This document shows positions 1-12,120 of a DNA stretch of 64,000 nucleotides, piece after piece. The position numbers and the translations under genes were made by a program. The notes under the pieces were generated by a model. It was not told the origin of the DNA. It saw nothing but the letters and a program-made list of their open reading frames with translations, and made no database searches. Numbering within the stretch: the first letter of the stretch is position 1; each line of letters starts with the position of its first letter. Source of the DNA: Lichenostomus cassidix (lineage: Eukaryota > Chordata > Aves > Passeriformes > Meliphagidae); assembly GCA_008360975.2 (NCBI GenBank), contig CM039182.1, forward strand, positions 150,945,858 through 151,009,857. Direction: 5' to 3'.

Positions 1-2520
1 TGGAAAAACCTTTTTTCTTTTTTTTCTCTTTGGAAAAAGATTGCTGTGGGAGGGCCAGTGTGATCCTCTTTCCTCCTCTGTCATGGTGCAGGTGTCTCTT
101 TGTGGAATTCTGTGATTCCATGTCCTTGTCTAGAGGCCTTGTCCATCTTACATTCATGGCACTTTTTAATTGTGAAGCAAGGATGCCAATAGATTGGTAT
201 TGTTTTGCATCAGACAGCAGAAGATGCCAGAAAGCCTACAGGAACTGGAGTGTCACGAGTGAGGTCATGCCATAGAACTCTCACAACATCTCCTTTGTCC
301 ATTCTTCCCTCCTGGCTAAAATAATCCTTGCTGGTCTCTGATTTCTAATCCCAGCAGAGACCACAGTATTTTTGGTCACCTTCTTCCTGTCCCTGCTCTG
401 TTCTTCCACAAGTTGATGTCTTTCTTCCACTGCAGAGCCCAGCACATCACCCCAAATCAGATATCCTTGTCTCTGGGGAGAGAGGAAGCCTCAATTTGCT
501 GGAAACCCCTTTCCAGAAGTTCTTTTGCTGCAAAGACACATGGCCATCTCTTGATCCATTTGATCTTTGCCAGGACAGTGACGACATGCTCATGTCTCCA
601 ACTGACCCCCAGCCATTCCTGCTAGCAACACGCCTTTCTGTGCAGCCCAGGATATGACTGGTGTTCTGGGCTGAAAATTCACACTTCTGTTCCCTGTTGA
701 GACTTTAGCTCACCAGAACCCTCAGGTCTTTCTCTGTGGACCTGCTCTCAAGGAGTTCCTCTCCCAAGCTGAGCTCCTGTCTGGGATTGCCCCAATGCAG
801 GTGCAGGATCTTCCACTTGGAATTGTAGAACCTCAAGAGGTTCTTAGGTTCTCAACATTCCCTGTGCCCTCCTGATGGGATCCCTATATATTCTGGTGTC
901 AACTGCACAGCTCAGCTACTTGTAACCTGCAAACATGATGAGGATGGTCTCAATCTTGCTACTCATGTCCTTGATAAAGATGTTCAAGAGCACCTGTCCA
1001 TGGCACAGCCATGAAGGATTCAACACCAGCCTCCACCTGTACAGAGAGCCATTGACCAGCACTCTCTGGCTCTTCCTCATCCATTGATTAACCAACCCAT
1101 CAAACCCGTGTGTCTCCAGTTTAGAGAGCATGATGTCCTGTGGGACTGTGTTAAAGCCCTGACAGAAGTCCCATTCCCTCGGCAACCAAAGTGTTCCAGC
1201 AGGGAAGGACCTTGTGCTCCTGGTGGAGCATCAATGGGTGAGGAGGTGGCCATGTCCCCTTTGTGCTAAAAAGCTCTAGCAGCTACCAGGACAGGATTAG
1301 GAAAATAAATACAAGCAGATGGAGGGAGTTGATCTTCCTGTTCCCCAGCACTGGTGGGGCTGCACAGTGGAGCAACGACATGGGCACGGGTGACCAAGAC
1401 CAGTGCAGGGAGACCATGACACTGTCAGGACTGGAGTATCCTTTAGACGAGGAGAAGCAGAGAGCTGGGAGTTTCTTCAGGCAGGAGGCAAGAATGCAAA
1501 TGGGACATGTCAATATGCCATGGCATGACCTCACTGAAGACACCCCAATCCTTGTAAATTTTGCTTGAATGTTTTACATGTCCTGGCATGCACCATCAAC
1601 AACACACATTGGTCTCTAATTTTAGCAACTAAAACCTACCACCAAAGTCAGAAGGACATGGCCTCAGGAGCAAGACATGAAATTGCAGAATTCCACAAAG
1701 GAACAACCAAACCATGACAAAGAAGGAAAGAGGAGCTCACTGAATGTCCGTTAGTAATTATTGGGTTTTGCTCAAAGGAACACAACATTAAGTCTTATGA
1801 CTTATAAGTTATGAAACCTTGTGTCTTGAATGCGGAATAAGTGAATTGACGTCAAAGATTGGCTTGGGAAAGAAGGGATCAGGTCCTTTTCGGTTTTTGT
1901 TATTGCACTTTTTTAACAAGGCAAATAAGTCTACTTTTAAATGACAGAGTAAATTTTCATGTAAATTTCAGAAATCAAACTGGACTGTAACACTACAAGT
2001 TCATCCTGAGCAACCTCTACTTTTCCAGTTCCTCTCCCTTGATACCATTCAAGACATAAGACCACAAGCTCTTTTTCATTCATCATGAAGCATTCCCAGG
2101 CACTGGAATCTTTCCAAGCTCTTGCAGAGTGACCTCCCCAGGACATCAGCAGCTCCCTCAACATTCCTGTTTGCAACACAATGGCTGAAGGACATCAAGT
2201 CACACCAAACAGAGGCCCAGTCTTCACAAGACACCCACAAACCACAGCAAATAAGTGCCACAACATGACCTCACTGAGGACATTGCAAAACTCTTGGGCA
2301 GTGGTTGTTTATACAGCCCTCCCAACATGCATCGAAAAATCAAATCCTCCCAAATACCAACTCATGAAAGTTGCCGCCAAGGTCAAATGGACAAGGAATT
2401 GCAGACTTCTCTGAAAGAAAACACTCCTCATCTCATGACTCACCAGGCTGGGCCAGGCAAGAGAGGTTGCCTGCAAAATGCCCCAAGGCCATGGGACAAA
2501 GCTGTCCCGCCTCCAAAGGA
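1..2520. promoter_or_regulatory. Left-edge spacer upstream of keratin gene 1
   Basis: No keratin gene is visible here. The segment is a mosaic of the spacer blocks that separate head-to-head keratin genes elsewhere in the window: bases 1-200 resemble a P1-side spacer piece in reverse, 1440-1720 resemble the P2-side piece found at 15000-15250, and 2305-2400 is a clear P1 block next to gene 1. A CR1 fragment lies inside (640-1290). A divergent partner gene probably lies left of the window; that is inference from the pairing pattern. Confidence 0.5.
640..1290 (-). repeat. CR1 LINE fragment, antisense
   Basis: The minus-strand frame 916-1185 reads as a decayed piece of CR1 reverse transcriptase, with an aspartate-phenylalanine-cysteine...TVPQDI...LETHGFDG...QWMRKSQRVLVNGS pattern typical of CR1 ORF2. 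Flanking bases back to about 640 also look like antisense CR1 but are less clear. CR1 is the dominant LINE of bird genomes. The fragment is 5'-truncated and non-coding today. Confidence 0.6.
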
Positions 2521-2815
2521 CCAGCATAAAAGCCAGCCCAGAGCCTCTCTCCCTCACACACTTCTCCTCAAGCCTTCTCCTCCTGCTCCTGGACAACAAC
2601 CAGGTGAGTCTCAAACCCCTGACTGTCCTGCTCCTACACCCCTGGCTGCTATCTTCCTGCATACCCAGCCCCAGCCTCAGCAACCTTCACACCTCCCCAC
2701 AGACCTACAACAGTCCCCACACTCCCTCACCCCCCTGCATTCACCACCCCTCACACTCACACCACCCTTCCCTGCCTCACTACCCTCTCTTCCAGGGACC
2801 CTCCACACTGCAACC

Positions 2816-3151
2816 ATGGCCTGCTACGACCTCTGCCGCCCCTGTGGACCCACCCCGCTGGCCAACAGCTGCAACGAGCCCTGTGCCCTGCAATGCCAGG
2901 ATTCCCGCGTCATCATCAACCCTTCCCCTGTGCTGGTGACCATGCCAGGACCCATCATGACCTCCTTCCCCCAGAGCACTGCTGTCGGATCCACCTCCGG
3001 GGCTGCTGTTGGGAGTGAGCTCAGTGCCCAGGGACAGCCCATCTCTGGTGGATTTGGTGGCTTTGGCTATGGCCTTGGCTATGGCCGTGGATTTGGCTAT
3101 GGGCTGGGAGGCCTGGGCTGCTATGGCAGAAGGGGTGGCTACATCTGCTAA
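2816..3151 (+). CDS. Corneous beta-protein (feather-keratin-like), gene 1
   Basis: 111-residue structural protein that should assemble into beta-keratin filaments of cornified epidermal cells. The N-terminal domain has cysteines at 3, 7, 10, 19, 23 and 27 for disulphide cross-linking. Residues about 31-64 are the Pro/Val-rich beta-sheet core ([20 protein letters not shown]), and 78-111 are a Gly/Tyr tail ending GGYIC. TATA box CATAAAAG is at 2525-2532, the intron is 2604-2795, and AATAAA is at 3560-3565. The ATG is 20 bases after the acceptor; longer upstream open frames run through the intron and are not used. The gene has a P1-type promoter block (2305-2400). Its convergent neighbour is gene 2. 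Subfamily naming (feather versus feather-like) is uncertain. Confidence 0.93.
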   Translation: MACYDLCRPCGPTPLANSCNEPCALQCQDSRVIINPSPVLVTMPGPIMTSFPQSTAVGSTSGAAVGSELSAQGQPISGGFGGFGYGLGYGRGFGYGLGGLGCYGRRGGYIC

Positions 3152-3989
3152 GGATCTTCAGCACCACTCCTGACACCACCCACCCACTCCCTGGAACACA
3201 CCCCGGGCATTGAAGAAGCCTCTCTGAGCCAAGGTTCTCAAACAGGCTCAGCACGTCCAGCTCCTGCTCTCCAGGCTTGAAGCAAGGCAGCAGCCAAGGG
3301 GCCAGCCTGGGCTGACTGCAAACTTGGCCCATCTGCCTCCTGCTCTTCTCCTGCTCCCTGTTCTGCATTGAGTCTCTTCTGGACAAACCCCTTCTCCCAA
3401 GGCTGAGACCATTGCGCACCTCTGCAGGGCAGGGCATGATGGCCTTGAGGCTCTGGCAAAAACTTCTGCAAGAAAAAGGCCTCAGCCTATGGCCACCCTA
3501 CCTGCACCTCTGACTGCTTCTTTCCACTGGCTTCGCATGACCTTTCAGTCTTCTAGTTCAATAAAATGTTCCTGCATCACAACTTCCAATGACTCCTTCT
3601 TTCTCCTACAAGGTCATTTCCAGCCTAACTCAGCACAAATCTAGGGTTGTAGAGGTCTCTAGTGTGTGCAAAGAAGTGCACCAAGACCTCTTTTAGGAAA
3701 TATTTCCCATTCTACTACACACTGGCACAGTTTGCTCTTCCAGTACATCACACAAATCCTTTAGCTTCTGAATCACAGGTTTGGATACACTCATGCTATC
3801 ACTGCCCCTTGAGGATGGTGTGTTCACTTTGGCTGGACACCAGTTGGTCCTGACCCTCATAAATTTGCAGTCCTAATGGCTGATCTACTCAAGCATGGTA
3901 GGTCCATGTCTTTCTTGTCTTTGGGGACTCAGAATTCAACAAAGATGTCTATTCTCAGTACAGGAGAGCAGAAGGCCAGATTCCTCGCG

Positions 3990-4210
3990 TCTCGTGTCCT
4001 GCCCACACTGTGTGGATGAGTTCTAGACACAGTGGGGTTTCTTGTCAGCACTTTCACAGGGTGGAGCACATCATATTCTTCATCCACCAACACCCCTTGG
4101 GGCTGCTCTCAATCCCCTCATCACCCAACCTGTATCCTGCATGTTTGGGATTGCTCCAATCCAGGTGCAGCAGATGCTGCCCCTCTGCTCCTCTCTGGTG
4201 ATACTGGAGA
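3990..4210 (-). repeat. CR1-like fragment, antisense
   Basis: Bases such as 'catccaccaacacccc' and the following stretch match the antisense of the CR1 3' coding region also seen, in sense orientation, at 5160-5230 and 11830-11900. The piece is short and decayed, with no intact frame. Confidence 0.45.
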
Positions 4211-4689
4211 ATTCTGTTAATCTCTGGGTTATTGGGAACAAGGAAGACAAGATTCTGCTGGAGAAGATCTGAAGAGTATGGCCTTGAGGATGATCCAGGG
4301 CTGAATGTTTGGGACAGCCTTGGCCCATGGCATTGGGGCATTTTCCAGGCAGAAGCTCTTGCCTGGCACAGCTAGGCAAGTCATGAGGTTGGGAGTATTT
4401 TTCTTCCCACACCACAACAGTCCCATGTTCTGCTCTTGAGACTGTGTCCAGCTGACCATGTAGGATGCCTTGATGAGTTGGTATTGGTACCAGCATTGTT
4501 GGAAGAGGGAAGTGGGACCAATATCCAGGTTTGACCCCGACTAAACGCCAGGCACCTTGACTCTTGCTGCAACAAAACAAACTGCAAAAACACACACCAA
4601 TCTTGTGAGTCAAATGAGATAGGACACTGGTAGGAGGACGCACAGAAGAAAAAAAAAGAGGGTGAACAGGCTCCAACTTAATGTTGCAA

Positions 4690-5480
4690 AAAGTGATTTA
4701 ATTACCTAACAGAGGTAGCTGGATTTGTGCAAAGCCTTTTTTACCTGTGCCAGAAAGCATCTTTGTCTCTAATGTGGAGAGATGTGGAGTTGATAGTTGG
4801 ACCATTTGGTATATAAGGAATGGGCAGGATGGTCTGACTCAAAGAGTTGTGGTCAATGGTTCTATGTCTCTGTGTGGAGATCAGGGATGAGTAGTGACCC
4901 TCAGAGACTGATATTGGGACCATTATCACTTCCAATCTTTGTCGGGCACATGGACAGTGGGTTTGAGTGTCCCCTCAGAAAGATTGGGAATGACACCAAA
5001 GTGAATGGTGTGGTTGATGGTCTGAGGGAAGGGATGGCATCCAGAGGGTTCCAGACAGGTTGTGGAGATGGGTTGGTGTCAATGTCATGAGGGCCAACAG
5101 GTCCAAGTGCAAGATCTTGCACCCAGATTGGAGCAATCTCATTAATGGTTGTTAGATGGGCCATGAGTTGATTAGGAGCATGCCCGAGGAGGAGGACTTG
5201 GGAGTGTTGGTGGATGAAGAATTGGACATGCCTTGGCAATGTGAATGCACCAACAAGAAACTCACTATGTCCTGTGCTCATCCCTACACTGTGTGCAGTG
5301 GGTGAAGGGGGGAATTTTGCCCCTCTACTTCACTCTGATGAGACTGGAGTTGTGCTTTCAACTCTGGGATCTGAAAATAAGGATGACAGCCTAATTGGGC
5401 AAATCTGTAAATGGGCTTGTGAGATAATGATGGATTGGAGCAACAGGAGTTCAGCCAAAGTGAAAACACCACCCAGGAGG
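4690..5480 (+). repeat. CR1 LINE fragment, sense
   Basis: The frame 4797-5090 carries a degraded CR1 reverse-transcriptase C-terminal region (pattern NGS..SVWRSG...GPLSLPIFVGHMDSG.EC...IGNDTKV.GVVD). Sequence to about 5480 continues as the CR1 3' region. It aligns by eye with the copy at 11080-12120. Stops and indels make it non-functional. Confidence 0.65.
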
Positions 5481-6076
5481 GACTTGTGTCAGAGGCAGGA
5501 ATTGACTTGCATTACTGTATCCAAGCTTTTGATTCAGTACTTGAAAGGTTTCTGTAATGCGGTGGAAGAGAAAAGTGTGCCAGTGTGTGCCAGTGAAGGA
5601 AGAGAAGACATCTCAGGTGGTGATGCAAGCGAAATTTATTGATGCAAAAAAACCTGAAACATCATGATCAGCAGAAAAGAACAGTCTGAGGTAGAAGTAG
5701 GGCAACGATCAGCTGAGGTCCTTTGCTTGCAGTGGGTTTTGCCAGAGCATCAAAGCCTTCTGGCTCTGCAGAGGGGGCAGCCCACAGGAGGTGCCTGATG
5801 GTCTCTGGCTTGGCAGAAGACTTTTGTAGAGGAGGGGACTGGACAGAGGAAAAGAAGCAATGCAGGCCAAGGAGCAGGAGAAGAGCAGGAGGCAGATAGC
5901 CTGTGTTTGCAGGCAGTCCAGGTTGACCCCTTGGATGCTGCCTTGCTTCAAGCCTGGAGAGCAGGAGCTGGAAGCACTGAGCCTGTTTGAGAGCCTTAGC
6001 CCAGACAGGCATCCTCAATGGCTGCAGAGTGTTCCAGGGAGCGGGTGAATGGCATCAGGATTGGTGCTGAGGATCC

Positions 6077-6412
6077 TTAGCAGATGTAGCCTCCCCTTCT
6101 GCCATAGCAGCCCAGGCCTCCCAGCCCATAGCCAAATCCACGGCCATAGCCAAAGCCATAGCCAAAGCCACCAAATCCACCAGAGATGGGCTGTCCCTGG
6201 GCACTGAGCTCACTCCCAACAGCAGCCCCAGAGGTGGATCCAACAGCAGTGCTCTGGGGGAAGGAGGTCATGATGGGTCCTGGCATGGTGACCAGCACAG
6301 GGGAAGGGTTGATGATGACACGGGAATCCTGGCATTGCAGGGCACAGGGCTCGTTGCAGCTGTTGGCCAGTGGGGTGGGTCCACAGGGGCGGCAGAGGGT
6401 GTTGCAGGCCAT
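6077..6412 (-). CDS. Corneous beta-protein, gene 2
   Basis: 111 residues, nearly identical to gene 1 in the beta core and tail (ends GGYIC), but residues 4-5 are Asn-Thr instead of Tyr-Asp (start MACNTLC, shared only with gene 16). The second tail repeat reads [14 protein letters not shown] is at 6691-6698 and the intron 6433-6624 has a GTAAGC donor, differing from the usual GTGAGT. AATAAA (minus strand) is at 5635-5640. It is convergent with gene 1 and head-to-head with gene 3. It has a P2-type upstream block (6835-6895). Confidence 0.93.
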   Translation of the reverse strand: MACNTLCRPCGPTPLANSCNEPCALQCQDSRVIINPSPVLVTMPGPIMTSFPQSTAVGSTSGAAVGSELSAQGQPISGGFGGFGYGFGYGRGFGYGLGGLGCYGRRGGYIC

Positions 6413-6698
6413 GGGTGTGGTGTGGAGGGTCCCTGGAAGAGAGAGGGGTGTGAGGCAGGGCTGGGGGTGGGGGTGTGAGGGGTGGTGATGCAGGGGGGCA
6501 AGGGAGTGTGGAGGCTGTTGTGGGTCTGTGGGGAGGCATGAGGGCTGCTGCGGCTGGGGCTGGGAGTGCTGGAAGAGAGGGGCCAGGGGTGTAGGAGCAG
6601 GAGGGTCAGGGGCTTGTGGCTTACCTGTTGTCAGGAGCAGGAGGAGAATGTGTGAGGAGAAGTGTGTGAGGGAGAGAGGCACTGATCTGGCTTTTATG

Positions 6699-8831
6699 CT
6701 GGTTCTGGAGGGGCGGGACAGCCTAGTTGCATGTCCTTGGGCATTTTGGAGGCAGCGTATCTTGGCTGGCCCAGCCTGTTGAGTCATGAGCTGGGGAGTG
6801 TTTTCATTCATGCATTTCTGCAATTTCATGTTCTGACTTTAAGGCTGTGTCCATCTGGTTTTCGTGGCACCTTTTAATGGCAAGAATTAGACCATTTTCT
6901 TTTCCTGGCTCATTTCTGAACATATAGATGATTCAAAAAAATCTGAGGACAACTGAGGTGTCATCAGTGAGGACGTGCCATGGCATAATGACAACACATC
7001 CCTTTTGCCCGTTTTTCCTCCTCCCTGAACAACACACAGCTCTCTCAACTTCTCGTTTTAAGGATACTGCAATCCTGTCCATGTCATTTGTCTCTCAGCA
7101 CTTCTCTTAGTCAACAGTATCCATATCCTTGTTCCACCATGCAACCCCACCAGTGGTGCATGACAGGACAATCAACTTCCTCAACCTCATTGTATTTCTT
7201 TTCCTAATCATGTCCTGGTAACTGCTGGAGCTTTTTAGCACAAAGGGGACATGGCCACCTCATTATTCATTTCTGCTCCTCCAGGAGCACAAGGTCCTTC
7301 CCTGCTACATCACTTTGGTTGCCAAGGGAAGGGCAACTGGTGTCAACTGTTAACATAGTCTCACATAATATCCTACTCCCTAAAATGCAGAAACATGGGT
7401 TTGATGGGTGGACTAATCAATGGATGAGAAATTGTCCTCCTCACACATCTTCTTCTCTTTATTCTCCACCAGGTTTCCTTTCCATGTGTAAGCCAGAGCC
7501 CAACACTGGGACCCCAAAGGGTGACCTTACTGGGCCGAGCTGAGGTGAGCGCTACAGATGAAACAATATAAGACTGTGGGAAGCAAAGGACACGTCCCTA
7601 AGTCATAAGGATTGATTTCCCATCTCCAGTGGAAAAGGCCAGGAATATGGACAAGGCTGGAGAGATGGAGCCAAGGTAGGGAGGAAGAGAATGTGATCAA
7701 AGGGGCAAACTGCCATCCCCAGAACACCTGCAAAGCTTAGAGCAGCCTGAAAGTGCTGTGAGGAAATGGGGTCCCTCTTCGCCACAGCACATGAGTGCCA
7801 TGGGGGGACCTCACTGATGACACCCCATCTCCCCAAAGCTTTGGTCACATCTTCAACCCATCCTGACATGAACCATCAAGACCAGCATTTAACCTCTAAT
7901 GCTCACACTTAAAAGCTGCTGCCAAGGTCAAATGGACACGACCTCAAGAGTAGGACATGAAATCGCAGAATTCCACAAAGGAACACCCACACCATGAAAG
8001 AGAAGGAAAGAGGAACTTGCTGACTGTCCATTAGTAATTATTGTTTTTTGCTAACAGGACCACATTATTGCGACTGACAGGATATAAGCTATGAAACCCT
8101 GCGGCTTGAACAAGGAATAAATGGATTGACATCACAGACCAGGCTGGGCATAAAGGGATGGGCCTGCGTTTATTGTTTGTTTAATGAATTTCTGAATGAG
8201 GTCAAGATATACACTTTAAATTATAGAGTAGATTATTGGGCAAAATGAGAAATCTAAATGGATAATAACACTGGAAGAAGTTCAGCCTGTCCAGCCTCTA
8301 TTTTTCAAAATCCTCGCTCTTGCACCCATTCAAGATGCAAGAGCAGGACCTCATTTTCATCCATCATGAAGCACTCCCAGGCACTGGAACTTTTCAAGTG
8401 CTTGCAGAGGGCAAACATCAGGACATCAGCAGCTCCCTCAGCGTTCCTCGGTGGTGACTCACATAATGACTGATGGACATCCATTGACACAGAAGAGGAG
8501 CCCACTATTCATAAAGCACCGACAAACCACAGCACACGCGTGCCAGAAAATTACCAGTGATAGCATTGCACCTCTGCTGGACTCAGGTTGTTTATTCATC
8601 CTACCCTGACACACATCTAACAACCAAATCCTCCCAAATACCAACTCTCACTTTAATATTGCCACCAAGATCAGATGGACACAGCCTCAAAACCAGGACA
8701 TGACACAGCAGCATTCCATGAAGGAAAACACTCCCCAGCTCATGATTCACCAGGCTGGACCAGCAAGGAGCTGCTGCCTCCGAAATGCCCTAAGGCCATG
8801 GGCGAAAGCTGTCCCGCCCCTCCAGGACCAG
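6699..8831. promoter_or_regulatory. Head-to-head spacer of genes 2 and 3 (flipped orientation)
   Basis: Shared promoter region: P2 block beside gene 2 (6835-6895) and P1 block beside gene 3 (8585-8690). The middle holds a CR1-like piece (7200-7520) and the inverted-repeat element TTTCCC-N9-(C/G)GGAAA type at 7616-7636. The block order on the plus strand is P2 then P1, opposite to spacers 4/5, 6/7, 8/9, 10/11 and 14/15. Confidence 0.55.
7200..7520 (+). repeat. CR1-like fragment, sense
   Basis: The frame 7319-7543 preserves a TVN/IVSHNILLPKMQKHGFDGW.NQWMRN pattern, a decayed CR1 reverse-transcriptase motif equivalent to those at 1160-1080 (minus) and 41180-41290 (plus). The shared position within spacers suggests it was present before the spacers were duplicated. 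Confidence 0.55.
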
Positions 8832-9120
8832 CATAAAAGCCAGCCCAGTGCCTCTCTCCCTCACACACTTCTCCTCACGCCTTCTCCTCCTGCTCCTGCT
8901 GACAACCAGGTGAGTCTCAAGCCCCTGACCCTCCTGCTCCTGCACCCCTGGCCCCTCTCTTCCAGCACTCCCAGCCCCAGCCTCAGCAGCCCTCATGCCT
9001 CCCCACAGCCCCACAACATCCTGCACAAACCCTCGCCCCCCTGCATCACAGCCCATCGTACCCCCACACCCCTGACCTGTCTCACCTCCCTCTCTTCCAG
9101 GGACCCTCCACACCACAACC

Positions 9121-9456
9121 ATGGCCTGCTACGATGCCTGCCGCCCCTGCGGACCCACCCCACTGGCCAACAGCTGCAACGAGCCCTGTGCCCTGCAATG
9201 CCAGGATTCCCGTGTCATCATCAACCCTTCTCCTGTGCTGGTGACCCTGCCAGGACCCATCATGACCTCCTTCCCCCAGAGCACTGCCGTCGGATCCACC
9301 TCCGGGGCTGCTGTTGGGAGTGAGCTCAGTGCTCAGGGACAGCCCATCTCCAGTGGATTTGGTGGCTTTGGCTATGGCCTTGGTTATGGCCGTGGATTTG
9401 GCTATGGGCTGGGAGGCCTGGGCTGCTATGGCAGAAGGGGTGGCTACATCTGCTAA
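9121..9456 (+). CDS. Corneous beta-protein, gene 3
   Basis: 111 residues, start MACYDAC (Ala at 6, shared with genes 4, 11 and 12), core with [13 protein letters not shown], tail of two [14 protein letters not shown] units ending GGYIC. TATA is at 8832-8839, the intron is 8910-9100, the coding exon begins 20 bases after the acceptor, and AATAAA is at 9897-9902. It is paired head-to-head with gene 2 through a flipped spacer and carries a P1-type block. Its 3' flank is closely like that of gene 1. Confidence 0.93.
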   Translation: MACYDACRPCGPTPLANSCNEPCALQCQDSRVIINPSPVLVTLPGPIMTSFPQSTAVGSTSGAAVGSELSAQGQPISSGFGGFGYGLGYGRGFGYGLGGLGCYGRRGGYIC

Positions 9457-10189
9457 GGACCCTCAGCATTACTCCTGACAGCACCACCCACTCCCCAGAA
9501 CACATCCCAGTCATTGAGGACACCTCTCTGGGCCAAGGTTCTCAAACAGGCTCAGTGCTTCCATCTCCTGCTCTCAGGGCCCCAAGCAAGGCAGCATCCA
9601 AGGGGCCAGCCCGGGCTGCCTGCAAACATGGCCCATCTGCCTCCTTCTCTTCTCCCACTCCATGCTCTTCATTACTCCTTTGGCTCTGTCCAGTCCCCTC
9701 TGGACAAACGCCTTCTCCCAAGCCAGAGACCATCAGGCACCTCTGCTGGCCTGCTCCATCTGTAGGGAAGGAAGACACTGATGGTCTGGCCAAAGCTACT
9801 GCAGGCAAAGAATGTTGGCTGATGGTTGCCCTACTTGTACCTCAACCCAGTGCCCTTCCACTGGATGCTCATGACTGTTCACTGTTCTTGTAACTCAATA
9901 AAATTCTCTTGCATTGCAGCCTAAGATGTCTCTTCTTCCTTTACTGGCACACACTGGCACACTTTGCCTTTCCAGTGCATCCCACATACTTTCACTTGCT
10001 TGATTCAAGGCCTGGATGCAGTCATTCTGGTCTATGGTTTCCTGTGATTCAAGCCACACTTTGGTTGTCTTTTCACTTTGGCTGGATCCTCATCATGCCC
10101 CTGGCCCCTCTCCAGCTCTGCTTCAGCCGCTCCATGTCTTCAATATCCTTGGGGGCCAGCGGTAAATACACAACTGCAGTCTCCCTAAA

Positions 10190-10760
10190 GCAGAGCTGAG
10201 GGTCTGAGACCATGCTGCTTATTCCTTATCCACCCATCACCTCCACAGCTGTCCAGATGAAAGACAAGACTGTTTACTGACAAAGAAGCAAATGCTTTGC
10301 ACAAGTCCAGGTACAGGATATCAGATGCTCTTCCCTCATTCATCAGTGCTGGAACTCCATCACAGAAGGGCATGAAATTTGTCAGGAACAATTTGTCTTT
10401 CATGAATCTGTGATGAGTGTCAGTAATCAACCTGCAGGTTTCCATATGCTCTACCACATTTTCCAAAGGGATCTGCTCCATGATATTCCCATACACAGAG
10501 GGGACATTGCCCAGATTGTACTTCAGCCCTCTCTTCCATTTTTTATCTTCTTAAAAATGGGGGTTCTCATCTGCTGTGTGTCTGAGGGCACACTCATCCC
10601 ACTGCCCAGCTCATTAATCAGGATTTTGAACAGACTTGGCCCCACAGATCCAACTCCTGAGTTGCAGCACTGAAGATTCAGTTCCAGCTGCACTTTGGGC
10701 CACTAATCATTAGCCTCTGGGCCCAGCCCCTCAGCCATTTGCAGGACACTCACTGAAATC
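10190..10760 (-). repeat. CR1 LINE fragment, antisense
   Basis: The minus-strand frame 10185-10496 includes a recognisable but decayed CR1 reverse-transcriptase segment (RASDILYLDLCKAF motif). The segment to about 10760 continues as antisense CR1-like sequence. It is interrupted by stops. Confidence 0.6.
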
Positions 10761-11079
10761 TCAGGTGACCCAGACTTGCTTGGATGCTCTGGGAGCAGGA
10801 AATGGGAAAGAGCCTCAAAGGCTTTACAAAAGGATCAAGTTCAACACCATCCACAGTTCTCTCCTCTTGCCCAGGCTGAGTCACCAGCACAGAGCAGACA
10901 CAGACCTCAGCCAAGCACCATTTCCTTCTGGGAAATCCTTCAAGAGAAGTGGCCTCAGCCCTCAGCACTAACCACAGCTCAAGACCCCAAAGGCCTTGGC
11001 TGACCCTGCTGCTGTTCCCATTTTCATGACCCTGCTGCTGTTCCCATTTTCATGAAGGGCAAATACTTCCTGAAAAATT

Positions 11080-12120
11080 TGATGGCATTTCAACATTGGT
11101 GAAAGAGGAAAGAGCATCTGATATAATGTACTTGGACTTGTGCAAAGCATTTGTTCCTGCGGTAGGAAATATCCTTATGTCTAATCTGGAGAAATGTGGA
11201 GTCGATGGTTGGAATATCAAATGTGGGATGGGAAATGGGCAGGATGGTCTGACTCAAAGGGTTATGGTCAACAGCTCCATGTCTGTGAGGAAAACAGGGA
11301 AGAGAGATGACCCACAGAGACTCATATTGGGACCATTATCAATTCCAATCTTTGTCAGGGACAGGAACAGTGCAATTGAGTGTTCCCTCAGAAAGATTGG
11401 GAATGACCCGAAGGTGAGTGGTGTGGTTGATTGTATGGAGGGAAGGGATGGTATCCAGAGGGCTCCACACAGGCTGGGGAGATGGGCTGGTGTGAATGTT
11501 GTGAAGGTTGATGTCGCTGTTGAGCCGCTAGCAGAGAAAGAAGACCCAGATTCTCAGTGTGGCATAAAAAAGAGAGCTTTTATTATTTAATTCCAATTTA
11601 TATAGATTTTTCAGAGGTCACTCAGATTGCTCAGTCAGAAACGTCCCCCTAGGACTGATTGGCCAGGCCTGAACTGTCCAAATCTCGAGACACTGTTTAT
11701 AATAACATCCAAACTTTATCTTTGTTTATAAAACACAGGAAAAAATTCTCATGGGAAAGACCTGTGCTAGCCACAGCTCAACAGGACCAAGTGCAAGATC
11801 CTGCACCTGGATTGGAGCAATCTCAGTAATGGATATTGGATGGGCCATGAGTTGATTAAGAGCATGCCTGAACAGAAGGACTTATGGGTGTTGGTGGATG
11901 AAGAATTGGACATGCCCCAGCCATGTGAATGTACCAACCAAAAACTGCCCAGGCTATGGCTTCACGGCCACAGGGCAAACAGCAGGTGAGGGAGGATTCT
12001 GCCCCTCTGTCAGCTCTGCTGAGACAGGAGTTATGTACTCTGCTCTGGGTCCTCTAGGACAAGGACCTGATGGTGTAGATCTGGATATGGGCTAAAGAGA
12101 TAGTGAGGGTCTGGAGCAAA
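11080..12120 (+). repeat. CR1 LINE fragment, sense, split by an LTR
   Basis: The frame 11096-11590 carries degraded CR1 reverse transcriptase (RASDIMYLDLCKAF ... DGLTQRVMVNSSMSV ... LILGPLSIPIFV). The CR1 sequence resumes after the LTR at about 11784 ('ggaccaagtgcaagatc') and runs to about 12120. The continuity on both sides shows that the LTR inserted into an existing CR1 copy. Confidence 0.7.
11511..11783 (-). mobile_element. Solo LTR inside a CR1 element
   Basis: The inner ends are inverted: TGTTGAGC at 11518-11525 and GCTCAACA at 11776-11783. On the minus strand there is a TATATAA box (plus 11597-11605) followed by an AATAAA cluster (plus about 11575-11586), as in a retroviral U3-R. No internal coding sequence is present, so this is a solo LTR. 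No clean target duplication was found; the left end may lie a few bases further out (11511). The family cannot be named from sequence alone. Confidence 0.65.

Larger units (their letters stand above)
3566..5634. other. Convergent spacer between genes 1 and 2
   Basis: Intergenic sequence between two 3' ends. It contains antisense CR1-like sequence (about 3990-4210), a sense CR1 fragment (4690-5480), and a short piece at 4260-4440 resembling keratin 5' flank (antisense words such as CCATGGCATTGGGGCATTTT) without a TATA box or coding exon. No further gene was seen. Confidence 0.5.

Noticed and set aside
2255..2815. Long proline-rich N-terminal extensions of keratin frames (also 6413-6829, 15225-15645 in another frame)
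   Set aside because: They read through the TATA region, first exon and intron; the conserved splice sites and ATG context show that they are not translated.
2824..3042. Antisense frame of 72 codons conserved opposite every keratin gene
   Set aside because: It recurs only because the sense codons are conserved; it has no promoter, no independent constraint and the same frame position in all 16 genes.
4260..4440. Possible keratin pseudogene promoter between genes 1 and 2
   Set aside because: Only short words resemble a keratin 5' flank; there is no TATA box, exon or coding sequence beside it.
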